NCBI GenBank assembly: GCA_003223645.1
Contig: QHVT01000037.1
Location: 1 to 37,313 of the forward strand
Source: Acidobacteriota bacterium
Lineage (GTDB): Bacteria; Acidobacteriota; Thermoanaerobaculia; Gp7-AA8
Reading direction: 5' to 3'
DNA: 37,313 nt
Shown: piece by piece, positions 15,917-23,302 of the stretch
Position numbering within the stretch: the first letter of the stretch is position 1
How the letters are laid out: each line of letters starts with the position of its first letter
The notes under the pieces: model-generated
Databases searched by the model: none
What the model was told of the DNA's origin: nothing
Seen by the model: the letters and a program-made list of their open reading frames with translations, nothing else
Position numbers and translations under genes: made by a program

Positions 15917-16702
15917 GGCCGCTTCGCACCCTCGCCCACCGGCCCGCTCCACCACGGCAGTCTCGTCGCCGCGGTCGGATCGTGGCTGCATGCAAGAGCA
16001 GCGGGCGGCCGGTGGCTCGTGCGCATCGAGGACATCGACACGCCGCGCATCGTTCCCGGATCGGCGGACGAGATCCTCGCCGCGCTGCAGCGCTACGGAC
16101 TCGAATGGGACGGCGAGGTTGTGTGGCAGTCGCGGCGCACGCATTTGTATGAGCGCGCGCTCTTCGAACTGCGCGAAAAAAATCTCGTCTTCGACTGCGC
16201 GTGTTCCCGCGCGGATTTGCAGCGCGCCGCATCCGCGCCGCTCGGCGAAGAGCCGCGATATCCCGGCACGTGCCGCAACGGACTTCCGCCCGGACGTCCC
16301 GCGCGCGCGATTCGCTTCCGCGCGCCCGACGGCGACGACTTCATCGTCCGCCGCGCCGACGGCCTCTTCGCATATCAACTCGCCGTCGTCGTCGACGACG
16401 CGGAGCAGGGTGTGACGCAAGTCGTGCGCGGCGCCGATCTGTTGTCATCGACGCCGCGACAGATCGCGTTGCAGCAGGCCCTCGACTATCCGACGCCCGA
16501 GTACATCCACCTTCCGCTTGTCTACGGACCGGACGGCGCGAAGCTCGGAAAACGCGACGGCGCGCTGCCGCTGCCGACGCTCGACGACGCACGCGTTCGC
16601 GAGACGCTCGCGCTCGCGCTGCGGCACCTGGGATTCGACGTCGAAGTCGCCGAACCGCGCCGCATGCTCGATCAAGCTACTATTCTTTTGAGGTCCCGTT
16701 AG
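15881..16702 (+). CDS. gluQ: glutamyl-Q tRNA(Asp) synthetase
   Basis: A truncated glutamyl-tRNA synthetase paralogue that attaches glutamate to queuosine of tRNA-Asp. It has the class I signatures FAPSPTGPLHHGSL (HIGH region) and KLGKRDGA (KMSKS-like), the RIEDIDTPR substrate loop, and zinc ligands in CACSRADL and YPGTCR. Length 273 residues, without an anticodon-binding domain, fits GluQRS. The only start codon close to the domain is GTG 15881, which places the first ten residues (TAQPRNRATE) in the right arm of the tandem-unit hairpin, so the original start seems to have been overrun by the repeat. The stop abuts another palindrome at 16703. Confidence 0.9.
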   Translation: MTAQPRNRATEVGRFAPSPTGPLHHGSLVAAVGSWLHARAAGGRWLVRIEDIDTPRIVPGSADEILAALQRYGLEWDGEVVWQSRRTHLYERALFELREKNLVFDCACSRADLQRAASAPLGEEPRYPGTCRNGLPPGRPARAIRFRAPDGDDFIVRRADGLFAYQLAVVVDDAEQGVTQVVRGADLLSSTPRQIALQQALDYPTPEYIHLPLVYGPDGAKLGKRDGALPLPTLDDARVRETLALALRHLGFDVEVAEPRRMLDQATILLRSR

Positions 16703-16799
16703 CCGTCATCCTGAGCCGCGAAGACGGCGAAGGATCTCTAAATGCGAAACGGTTGCGTAACTCGAGATCCTTCGGCGTCTTCGCGCCTCAGGATGACGG
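16703..16799. repeat. palindromic element family B, complete
   Basis: CCGTCATCCTGAG at the left and CTCAGGATGACGG at the right, with inner arms GAAGGATCT and AGATCCTTC, form a long stem directly after the gluQ stop codon. A second copy is at 25862-25962. It may serve as a transcript 3' end. Confidence 0.9.
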
Positions 16800-16802
16800 T
16801 TC

Positions 16803-16850
16803 ATTTCTGCTTTCTGCTTTCTGCTTTCTGCTTTCTGCTTTCTGCTTTGC
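16803..16850 (+). repeat. single-arm tandem repeat of TTTCTGC
   Basis: The 7-mer TTTCTGC is repeated about six times. The same unit, in both orientations, makes the two-armed hairpin at 31577-31681; here only one arm is present, just upstream of the Shine-Dalgarno of the next gene. Confidence 0.9.
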
Positions 16851-16867
16851 TTTGAACGGAGGTTCGC

Positions 16868-18145
16868 GTGCTTGATTTGGGCGTGCTCGACAACGTCATC
16901 GGCGTCGTCGTCGTCATTCTTCTGCTCAGCATGGTCGTGCAGTCCATCCAGACCTTCGTCAAGAAACTCTCGAATTTCAAATCGAAGCAGATCAAGAAAT
17001 CACTCGAGAACCTGTTCGCGCAGACCGCCGCCAGCGCGCCGCCGCAGGGCGCCGCGACCGCGCAGAGCGTGCTCGATCACTTCGCGAGCCTCGGCCGCGT
17101 CACCGCGCTGAACAACAACGCCGTCGAATCGATCACGAAAGCCGACCTTACGAAAGTCGTGACCACGATTGAAGGCAACGCCCTGCTGCCGGCGAAGGCA
17201 AAGGCGACGCTGACCTCGCTCGTCGGCACGATCCAGGAGGCGCAGACCGCGATCGATGCGCTGGCCAATACGCCGATGCCGGCCCAAGCGATGGCGAAGC
17301 TCGCGGAGCTGCGGACGGCGGTCGCGCCGATGCTCGTGCACGCGGCGCAGGTGATCGACAACGAAGGAAAGTTGAAAGGGGAGCTGATCGTCAACGACGT
17401 CAGCGCAATGCGCGACTACGCGACCGCGGACGCGCTCGAGATCGCGAACGAGTTGCAGAGCACCATCGCGTCGACTGCCGTCGCCTCGCCCGCGAACGCC
17501 GCGCTGCAGGAAGCAGCGAAGGCCGCGACTTCGCTCGCGAACATCGTCGCGAACTTCAATGCGCACGCGACCGAGCTCGGCGCGCGGTTGCGCGAGCGGC
17601 TCGACGCGATCGAAGCGTGGTACGACCCGATCATGCAGGGATTCGAAGAACGCTACTCGCGCCACATGCGGACGTGGGCGTTCATCATCAGCGCGGTCGT
17701 CACGGTGATGGTCGACGCCAACCTGCCGCGCCTCTACAAGCGGATGGCGACCGACGATGTGTCGAAGCAGCGCGTGCTCGCCGAGGCGAAAACGATCCAG
17801 GATCGATACCTGAGCCAGATCGCGCAGGCGCGAGCCACGAGCGACCAACCGCAGTTGCAAGAGCTCACGAGACGCTTGAACGACGAGCTCGACGAAGCAA
17901 CGGCGTCCTATCCCGCCCTCGGCCTGGAGCTCCTCGACGTCGACGCGTTCTGGAACCGCACCACGGCGCCGGAGAAAGTGAAGATCATCCTCGGCTGGAC
18001 TCTCATGGCCTTCCTCCTCAGCCTCGGCGCCCCCTTCTGGCACGACACCCTCCAGTCCCTCTTCGGCCTGAAAAACTTCCTGCGCACGAAGACCGAGACG
18101 AAAAACGTGGAGCAGGAGAGCGGAGAGGGCGCGACAGCGTCGTAG
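16868..18145 (+). CDS. hypothetical membrane protein with a long helical domain
   Basis: I do not recognise this 425-residue protein. It starts with a membrane helix (VIGVVVVILLLSMVVQSI), followed by about 240 residues of Ala-rich predicted helix, a second hydrophobic stretch (WAFIISAVVTVMV, about 270), another helical segment and a third membrane segment near the end (ILGWTLMAFLLSLGAPFW) before a short polar tail. The architecture suggests a membrane-anchored helical bundle on one side of the membrane. The start is GTG 16868, supported by GGAGG five or six bases upstream. Neighbours (GluQRS, CstA) give no functional hint; palindromic repeats flank it on both sides. Confidence 0.75.
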   Translation: MLDLGVLDNVIGVVVVILLLSMVVQSIQTFVKKLSNFKSKQIKKSLENLFAQTAASAPPQGAATAQSVLDHFASLGRVTALNNNAVESITKADLTKVVTTIEGNALLPAKAKATLTSLVGTIQEAQTAIDALANTPMPAQAMAKLAELRTAVAPMLVHAAQVIDNEGKLKGELIVNDVSAMRDYATADALEIANELQSTIASTAVASPANAALQEAAKAATSLANIVANFNAHATELGARLRERLDAIEAWYDPIMQGFEERYSRHMRTWAFIISAVVTVMVDANLPRLYKRMATDDVSKQRVLAEAKTIQDRYLSQIAQARATSDQPQLQELTRRLNDELDEATASYPALGLELLDVDAFWNRTTAPEKVKIILGWTLMAFLLSLGAPFWHDTLQSLFGLKNFLRTKTETKNVEQESGEGATAS

Positions 18146-18153
18146 CGTTTTTC

Positions 18154-18227
18154 TTTGGACTGCGGCGGCTGCTCCGCCGCTTTCCCACACGTATACAAAA
18201 GCGGCAGCGCAGCTGCCGCAGTCCAAA
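18154..18227. repeat. inverted repeat with 30 bp arms (family G)
   Basis: Arms at 18154-18183 and 18198-18227 begin and end with TTTGGACTGCGGC and GCCGCAGTCCAAA, with about four mismatches, and a 14-base loop. It lies between the helical membrane protein and cstA and may terminate the former. Confidence 0.88.
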
Positions 18228-18238
18228 GGGTCCAACGC

Positions 18239-18244
18239 TACAAT
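18239..18244 (+). promoter_or_regulatory. candidate -10 of cstA
   Basis: TACAAT, five of six matches to TATAAT, lies six bases before ATG 18251 and there is no Shine-Dalgarno, so the transcript would be leaderless. The -35 position falls inside the family G palindrome and is not a recognisable hexamer. Confidence 0.4.
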
Positions 18245-18250
18245 CCCCCT

Positions 18251-19927
18251 ATGCAACTAGCGCTGATCGCGATCATCTTTCTCGCCGTCATCGGAATCGG
18301 GTACTGGTTATACGGCTCGTGGATTTCACGACTGATGGGCCTCGATCCGGATGCGACGACGCCGGCGAATGCGGTGAATGACGGGATCGACTATGTGCCG
18401 ACGCGTCCGTTCTATTTGTTCGGGCAGCATTTCGCCGCGATTGCGGCGGCGGGGCCGATTGCGGGGCCGATCATTGCGTGTCAGGCGTTCGGGTGGCTGC
18501 CGTGTTTGCTGTGGATCGGGTTGGGCGTCGTCCTGATCGGCGCGGTGCACGACTTTCTTGCGCTCGCTGCCTCGGTGCGGCATGGCGCGCGGTCGATTGC
18601 GGACATCACGCGCGAGCATCTCGGGCCGCGCGCGGGCATTGCGATGATGGCGTTCATCTGGCTCGCGCTCGTCTACGTGATCGTCGCGTTCGCGGACATC
18701 ACGTCCTCGAGCTTCGTCACCGGCACGGAAGAGATGGCGTCGGCGGCGATCAACTTTCATCCCGGCGGTGCGGTCGCGGCGGCGAGCATCTTCTATCTGC
18801 TGCTCGCGGTGATCATGGGATTCGTGCAGAAGTTTCTGAATCCGCCGCTGTGGCTCGTCACCGTCATCTTCGTCCCCGCGACGTTCGGCGCGGTGTGGCT
18901 CGGCACGCAGGTCTCGACGCACTTCGTGATGAACGCGAAATGGTGGGCGCTCCTGATCCTCGTCTATTGCGCGGTCGCGTCGATGGTTCCGATGTGGTCG
19001 CTCTTGCAGCCGCGCGGATACCTCGGCGGCTACGTTCTCTACTTCGCGCTGGCTCTCGGCGTCATCGGCGTCTTCTTCGGCGGCTACACGATCAAGCAGC
19101 CTGCGTTCAAAACGTGGAACGCGGGCGGGATGACGGGAATGCTCTTCCCCTTTCTCTTCGTCACGATCGCCTGCGGCGCGTGCTCCGGGTTTCATGGTCT
19201 CGTCTGTTCCGGCACCACGTCGAAGCAGATCGACCGCGAGACGCACATCCGAGCGGTCGGCTACGGCGGAATGCTGGCGGAAGCGTTCGTCGCGCTGATC
19301 GCAATGGTCACGGTGATGAAAGTCTCGCAGGCCGATCTCACTGGACTGAAGCCCGGCACGATTTACGGCAACGGCGTCGGCGATTTCCTGACGCTGGTGA
19401 TCGGCGAGAAGCATCGCAACTACGCGATCACGTTCGGCGCGATGGCGTTCTCGACGTTCGTCTTCGACACCGTCGATGTCTCGACGCGCCTCGGCCGCTA
19501 CATCGTGCAGGAGCTTTTCCGCTGGCAGTCGCGCCTCGGCGCGCTCGTCGGCACGGTGATGACGATCGCGATGCCGGTCTACTTCGTCTCCTTCGCGCCT
19601 GCCGGCAGCTGGGTGAAGTTCTGGACGCTCTTCGGCGCGTCGAATCAGCTCCTCGCCGCGTTGACGCTGCTCTCGATCACGGTGTGGCTGCATCAGCGGC
19701 GGCAGCACGTCGCGTTCACGCTCTGGCCGATGCTGTTCGTACTTGTCACGACGCTCTACGCGCTGGTGAAACTGACGATCGCGAACTTCGCGACCGCGAC
19801 GCACGATCCGGTGGCGATGGTGAACGGCGTGACGTCGGCCTCGCTGATCGTGCTCGCGCTCTATCTCGTCATGCGCGCAATCGTACGCGTGCGCGGCGAA
19901 GGCCGGCGACAGCCCGCGCTGGCATGA
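18251..19927 (+). CDS. cstA: carbon starvation protein A family transporter
   Basis: A 558-residue polytopic inner-membrane protein of the CstA family, which includes peptide and pyruvate uptake systems of carbon-starved bacteria. Characteristic segments are the N-terminal YWLYGSWISRLMGLD, the YVPTRPFYLFGQHFAAIAAA motif, GPIIACQAFGWLPCLLWI, and ACGACSGFHGLVCSGTTSKQ. It has about 14-16 hydrophobic segments. The length is shorter than the about 700-residue enterobacterial CstA, but shorter homologues are common. The start ATG 18251 is preceded by TACAAT at leaderless spacing. Its stop overlaps the start of a tiny ORF (ATGA). Confidence 0.93.
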   Translation: MQLALIAIIFLAVIGIGYWLYGSWISRLMGLDPDATTPANAVNDGIDYVPTRPFYLFGQHFAAIAAAGPIAGPIIACQAFGWLPCLLWIGLGVVLIGAVHDFLALAASVRHGARSIADITREHLGPRAGIAMMAFIWLALVYVIVAFADITSSSFVTGTEEMASAAINFHPGGAVAAASIFYLLLAVIMGFVQKFLNPPLWLVTVIFVPATFGAVWLGTQVSTHFVMNAKWWALLILVYCAVASMVPMWSLLQPRGYLGGYVLYFALALGVIGVFFGGYTIKQPAFKTWNAGGMTGMLFPFLFVTIACGACSGFHGLVCSGTTSKQIDRETHIRAVGYGGMLAEAFVALIAMVTVMKVSQADLTGLKPGTIYGNGVGDFLTLVIGEKHRNYAITFGAMAFSTFVFDTVDVSTRLGRYIVQELFRWQSRLGALVGTVMTIAMPVYFVSFAPAGSWVKFWTLFGASNQLLAALTLLSITVWLHQRRQHVAFTLWPMLFVLVTTLYALVKLTIANFATATHDPVAMVNGVTSASLIVLALYLVMRAIVRVRGEGRRQPALA

Positions 19928-20100
19928 CCCCTTGCAGTTCTTCCGGCATGTTGAAGAAACTGAAAGCAAAGCGGCGGCGGGCGAAAGTGAAGAGACTGCT
20001 GAAGGACCACGCGTCGGAGATCCTCATCGGCGCGCTGGTCGGTCTGCTGACCGACATCCTCACCGACGTCGCGCAGCGCAAATTGCGGCGCGTGTTTTAG
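19924..20100 (+). CDS. small basic protein with one membrane helix, coupled to cstA
   Basis: A 58-codon frame whose ATG overlaps the cstA stop; a second ATG at 19948 gives 50 residues (MLKKLKAKRRRAKVKRLLKD followed by EILIGALVGLLTDILTDVAQ). It has a strongly basic amphipathic start and a moderately hydrophobic helix. In enterobacteria cstA is followed by a short YbdD/YjiX gene, but this sequence does not look like that family. Translation is suggested by the four-base overlap and the protein-like pattern, not by homology. Confidence 0.5.
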   Translation: MTPCSSSGMLKKLKAKRRRAKVKRLLKDHASEILIGALVGLLTDILTDVAQRKLRRVF

Positions 20101-20101
20101 T

Positions 20102-20557
20102 CTAAAAGCGCAGCCCCACCGTCAGCGCCCACTCGTGGCCGCTGTCGCTGTTCTCGATCGAGCGCGAGTATTTCGCCTGCGCGTACGGCTTCAGAAAATC
20201 GAGATCGAACTGCACGCCGCCGATGAGATTGCCCAGTGTGTCGGTGTTGCTGCTGCCGAGGTCGGGATCGACGTAGAGCAGTCCGACGCCGGCGCCGACG
20301 TACGGCTTCACGCGCGACGAGCCGAAGTCGAACGTCACGTCGAGATTGGCAGTGCCTTCGGTCGCGCCGTCGACGAGCCAGTATTCGATATTGGGATTGA
20401 GATTGATCGTGCCGAGGTCGAACAGCATCTCGGCGCCAACGAAGTTCTCGTTGGCCCGGTCGAGCCGGCCAGCGCGCACGCCGAAGTCAGCGGCGAATGC
20501 CGCGGGAGCGAGCACGAGAAACAGGGTGATGAGTACGGTGAACCGAAACGACTTCAT
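20102..20557 (-). CDS. outer-membrane beta-barrel protein
   Basis: A 151-residue exported protein: signal peptide (VLITLFLVLAPAAFAA), then alternating strands typical of a small eight-stranded barrel (FVGAEMLFDLGTINLNPNIE, ANLDVTFDFG, VKPYVGAGVGLLYV, GGVQFDLDF, PYAQAKYSRS) and the C-terminal signature ALTVGLRF with final Phe for BAM recognition. Role unknown. I choose ATG 20557 rather than the TTG two codons earlier because GGAGGT then lies 9 bases upstream. Its stop is 1 base from the end of the small cstA-linked ORF (convergent). A 21 bp-arm hairpin lies just upstream in what may be its leader. Confidence 0.8.
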   Translation of the reverse strand: MKSFRFTVLITLFLVLAPAAFAADFGVRAGRLDRANENFVGAEMLFDLGTINLNPNIEYWLVDGATEGTANLDVTFDFGSSRVKPYVGAGVGLLYVDPDLGSSNTDTLGNLIGGVQFDLDFLKPYAQAKYSRSIENSDSGHEWALTVGLRF

Positions 20558-20582
20558 GAGCAACTACCTCCATGCAGATGGT

Positions 20583-20653
20583 GGATGGCAGATGGCGGAT
20601 GGCGAAGTCGTGAATGTCTGGTTTTGCCGTCTGCCATCCGCCATCTGCCATCC
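20583..20653. repeat. hairpin made of tandem units (GGATGGCAGAT family)
   Basis: Perfect 21-base arms at 20583-20603 and 20633-20653, each composed of units GGATGGC/AGATGGC, with a 29-base loop. It lies between divergent genes. A single-arm version made of the same units is inside menF at 26955-26988. Confidence 0.9.
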
Positions 20654-20714
20654 AAATGATCGGGCCACACGGCCCGCGCTGTGCAGATGCGAGGCCAGAG
20701 CGTTTCGTTCCGGT

Positions 20715-20744
20715 TTGACGGCGACGCGTCAATCGGCACAGAAT
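20715..20744 (+). promoter_or_regulatory. candidate promoter of the SWIB gene
   Basis: TTGACG (20715-20720), 18 bases, then CAGAAT (20739-20744), giving a leader of about 25 bases with AGAGGTG before the TTG start at 20777. Confidence 0.45.
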
Positions 20745-20776
20745 CGCCCCAAACGAAATTTGCGAGAGGTGACGAA

Positions 20777-21052
20777 TTGGCTACGAAGAGTCCATCCAAA
20801 GGCGGCGGAAAAGGTTTGGCGGCGGAGGTCCAGCCGAGCTCTGATCTGGCCGCCATCGTCGGCGACAAGCCGATTCCGCGAAGTGAAGTGACGAAGCGCG
20901 TGTGGGACTACATCAAGGAAAAAGGTCTCCAGGACAAAGAGAACAGGCGGATGATCAACGCGGACGACAAGCTGCGCGTGATCTTCGGCGGCAAGAACCA
21001 GGTCTCGATGTTCGAGATGACCGCGCTGGTCAACAAACACCTGAAGGCCTAG
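20777..21052 (+). CDS. SWIB-domain protein
   Basis: A 91-residue protein with a Lys/Gly-rich N-terminus (ATKSPSKGGGKG) and a SWIB/MDM2-type domain from about residue 25: PSSDLAAIVGDKPIPRSEVT, KRVWDYIKEKGLQDKENRRM, INADDKLRVIFGGKNQVSMF, EMTALVNKHL. SWIB domains occur in eukaryotic chromatin remodellers and in small proteins of chlamydiae and several other bacteria, where roles in nucleoid structure have been proposed. The TTG start is chosen because AGAGGTG precedes it at good distance and the domain begins soon after; the frame extends to 20681 without homology. A tandem-unit hairpin follows the stop. Confidence 0.9.
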   Translation: MATKSPSKGGGKGLAAEVQPSSDLAAIVGDKPIPRSEVTKRVWDYIKEKGLQDKENRRMINADDKLRVIFGGKNQVSMFEMTALVNKHLKA

Positions 21053-21058
21053 CGGCCG

Positions 21059-21229
21059 GGGCGCAGAGGCGCACGGACTCGGCCGGGGCGCAGAGGCGCA
21101 CGGGCTCATGGGCTCATAGGGTTTTCTATGCGCCTGTGAGCCTATGAGCCCATCGAGGCGCAGAGGCGCACAGGCTCAGCGGCTCATAGTTTTCTATGCG
21201 CCCGTGAGCCTATGAGCCCATGAGCCTTT
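21059..21229. repeat. two hairpins made of tandem units (GGCTCATA family)
   Basis: Two successive copies of the pattern GAGGCGCAC-GGCTCAT-AG, a TTTTC loop, CTATGCGCC-TGTGAGCC-TATGAGCCCAT. Units are shared with the hairpin at 13934. It lies between convergent genes and its right end contains the last codons and the stop of thrC. Confidence 0.88.
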
Positions 21230-22403
21230 GCTCGACCGCGTCGAGCGTCGCGTCGATCTCCAGCACCTTCTCGGCCCGGAAGTTCGCTTCCGGGTCTTTG
21301 AGGATGTGTCCCGTGAGCACGCAGACGATGCGCTCGCCGTCTTTCATCACGCCTTTCGCGCGCAGCTTCTGCACACCCGCGAGCGTGGTCGCCGACGCGG
21401 GCTCGCATCCGATTCCCATTCCGTCGATCGTCCGTTTCGCCGACATCAACTCGTCGTCGGTGACTTCTTCGACGATGCCGTTCGTGTCGCGGATCGCGGC
21501 GACGGCTTTGTCGTGGCTGACGGGATCGCCGATGCGGATCGCGGTGGCGATCGTTTCGGCGGTGACGGTGTGTCGCGTCGCGAAACCTTCGCTGAAGCTG
21601 CGATAGAACGGGTTCGCGCCGCACGCCTGGATCGACGCCAGTCGCGGCACGCGTGCGATCCAGCCGCGTTTGTGCGCTTCGCGCAGCGCCTTGCCGAACG
21701 CGCTCGTGTTGCCGAGGTTGCCGGCGGGGACGACGATCCAATCGGGCGCGTCCCACTGCAGGTCCTGCAGGATCTCCCACACGATCGTCTTCTGTCCTTC
21801 GATGCGAAACGGATTGATCGAGTTGACGAGATAGATGTTGAAGCGCGCGCACGCCTCGCGCACGAGACGCATCGCCGCATCGAAGTCGCCGCGAATGGCG
21901 AGACAGGTCGCGCCGTAGGCGAGCGTCTGCGCGAGCTTGCCGCTCGAGATTTTTCCCGCGGGGACGAACACGATCGCTTTGAGTCCGGCCTGCGCGGCAT
22001 ACGCGGCAAGCGACGAGCTCGTGTTGCCGGTCGACGCGCACGCGACCGCGGTCGCTTTCAGTCGCACGGCCTGCGTCACCGCGACGGTCATGCCGCGATC
22101 CTTGAACGAGCCGGTCGGATTCTCGCCTTCATGTTTGAAGAAGATTCCGTTGCGCTCGTACAAGCGCGTCCCGCCTTCGGGGTGCGTGATCGCGCGATCG
22201 ACGTTGAGCACGCCCTCGCGAAAACGCCACACGCCGCTCTGATCGATCGGCGCATGCGACGTGCTGCGGTCATCGAACGAATTGCGGTCGATGAGGTGAT
22301 CGCGTTCCACCTCCAACAGATCGCCGTCGTGATCGCACGTGTAGCGGATCTCGTCGATCGGGAAGCGATGCTTGTTGGCGATGCACTGCAGCCACTCGCT
22401 CAT
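21210..22403 (-). CDS. thrC: threonine synthase
   Basis: The PLP enzyme that converts O-phosphohomoserine to threonine, last step of the pathway encoded by this operon. The PLP lysine is in NPTGSFKDRGM, the phosphate-binding loop in ACASTGNTSSSLAAYAA, and the NSINPFRIEGQKTIVWEI stretch is typical. The N-terminal rubredoxin-like knuckle of many homologues (CxxC ... CxCGG) is degenerate here: LQCIANKHRF and YTCDHDGDLL keep one Cys of each pair. Start ATG 22403 overlaps the thrB stop (ATGA); upstream frame to 22487 is not coding. The last residues EQRLMGS and the TAG stop lie within the tandem-unit repeat, so the C-terminus is repeat-derived. 397 residues. Confidence 0.95.
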   Translation of the reverse strand: MSEWLQCIANKHRFPIDEIRYTCDHDGDLLEVERDHLIDRNSFDDRSTSHAPIDQSGVWRFREGVLNVDRAITHPEGGTRLYERNGIFFKHEGENPTGSFKDRGMTVAVTQAVRLKATAVACASTGNTSSSLAAYAAQAGLKAIVFVPAGKISSGKLAQTLAYGATCLAIRGDFDAAMRLVREACARFNIYLVNSINPFRIEGQKTIVWEILQDLQWDAPDWIVVPAGNLGNTSAFGKALREAHKRGWIARVPRLASIQACGANPFYRSFSEGFATRHTVTAETIATAIRIGDPVSHDKAVAAIRDTNGIVEEVTDDELMSAKRTIDGMGIGCEPASATTLAGVQKLRAKGVMKDGERIVCVLTGHILKDPEANFRAEKVLEIDATLDAVEQRLMGS

Positions 22404-23302
22404 GCTCTGCGCACTCCTTCTTTCGCGATCGGCGCCACGTGCATCGCCGCGATCTCTCCGAACGCGCGCTGCATCGCGTCCGCGCACGCCTGCGCGCTCA
22501 CTTCGCTCGCTGCGATCGCGAACAGCGTCGGTCCCGAGCCGCTGATCGAGCAGCCGAAGGCGCCGGCGTCGAGCGCGGCGCGTTTCACTTCGTAGAAACG
22601 CGGGATCAGAGGCGCGCGGCGCGGCTCGGCGTAGCGATCATCGAGCGCGCGGCGCAGCAGCTCGCCGTCGGCGACGGCGAACGCGTGCGCGAGCGCCGTC
22701 GTGTTGGCCATCTGCGGAATCCATTCATCGAATTGACCGGGCAGCAGCGCGCGGGCGTCTTTCGTCTGGATGCGCACGCGCGGCGTGACGAGCGCGATCC
22801 ACCAGTCGGCTTTCACCGGGAGCTTGATCACGTCGATCGGATCGACGGAGCGCGACAGCGCGAGACCGCCGACGACACTCGGCGCGATGTTGTCGAGATG
22901 CCGTCCCGCCACCGCGGCTTCGCCTTCCAGCGCGGCCGCGATGACTTCGCGCGGACTCGGCGATTGTCCGAGCGCGAGCGCGGCCGCGTACGCGCCGGCC
23001 GCGCTCGATGCCGCGCTCCCGCCCATCCCGCCGGCGAGCGCGAGTCCTTTTTCGATCGACACGATGGCGCGATAGCCGAACGGGCGGAGATACGCATTCG
23101 CCGCGATCGCCGCGCAATTACGGTCGGCATCGCGCGGCACGAGGTCCGCGTCGCGGCCGGTGACGTCGACGACTTTCGAGTCGCCCTTCGTCAACTCGAC
23201 GGTCACGCGATCGCCGATGCCGTCGACGGCGAGGCCGAGGACGTCGAAGCCAGGGCCGACGTTGCCGATCGATCCGGGGGCAAAGGCGGTGGCGCGTGTC
23301 AT
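22400..23302 (-). CDS. thrB: homoserine kinase
   Basis: A 300-residue GHMP kinase that phosphorylates homoserine. Motif 1 is near the start (FAPGSIGNVGPGFDVLGLAV), the ATP-binding motif 2 is LALAGGMGGSAASSAAGAYA, and motif 3 is GAFGCSISGSGPTLFAI. Length and motif spacing fit ThrB. Both ends overlap their neighbours by four bases (thrA stop/thrB start and thrB stop/thrC start), so thrA-thrB-thrC is a translationally coupled operon read leftwards. Confidence 0.95.
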   Translation of the reverse strand: MTRATAFAPGSIGNVGPGFDVLGLAVDGIGDRVTVELTKGDSKVVDVTGRDADLVPRDADRNCAAIAANAYLRPFGYRAIVSIEKGLALAGGMGGSAASSAAGAYAAALALGQSPSPREVIAAALEGEAAVAGRHLDNIAPSVVGGLALSRSVDPIDVIKLPVKADWWIALVTPRVRIQTKDARALLPGQFDEWIPQMANTTALAHAFAVADGELLRRALDDRYAEPRRAPLIPRFYEVKRAALDAGAFGCSISGSGPTLFAIAASEVSAQACADAMQRAFGEIAAMHVAPIAKEGVRRA

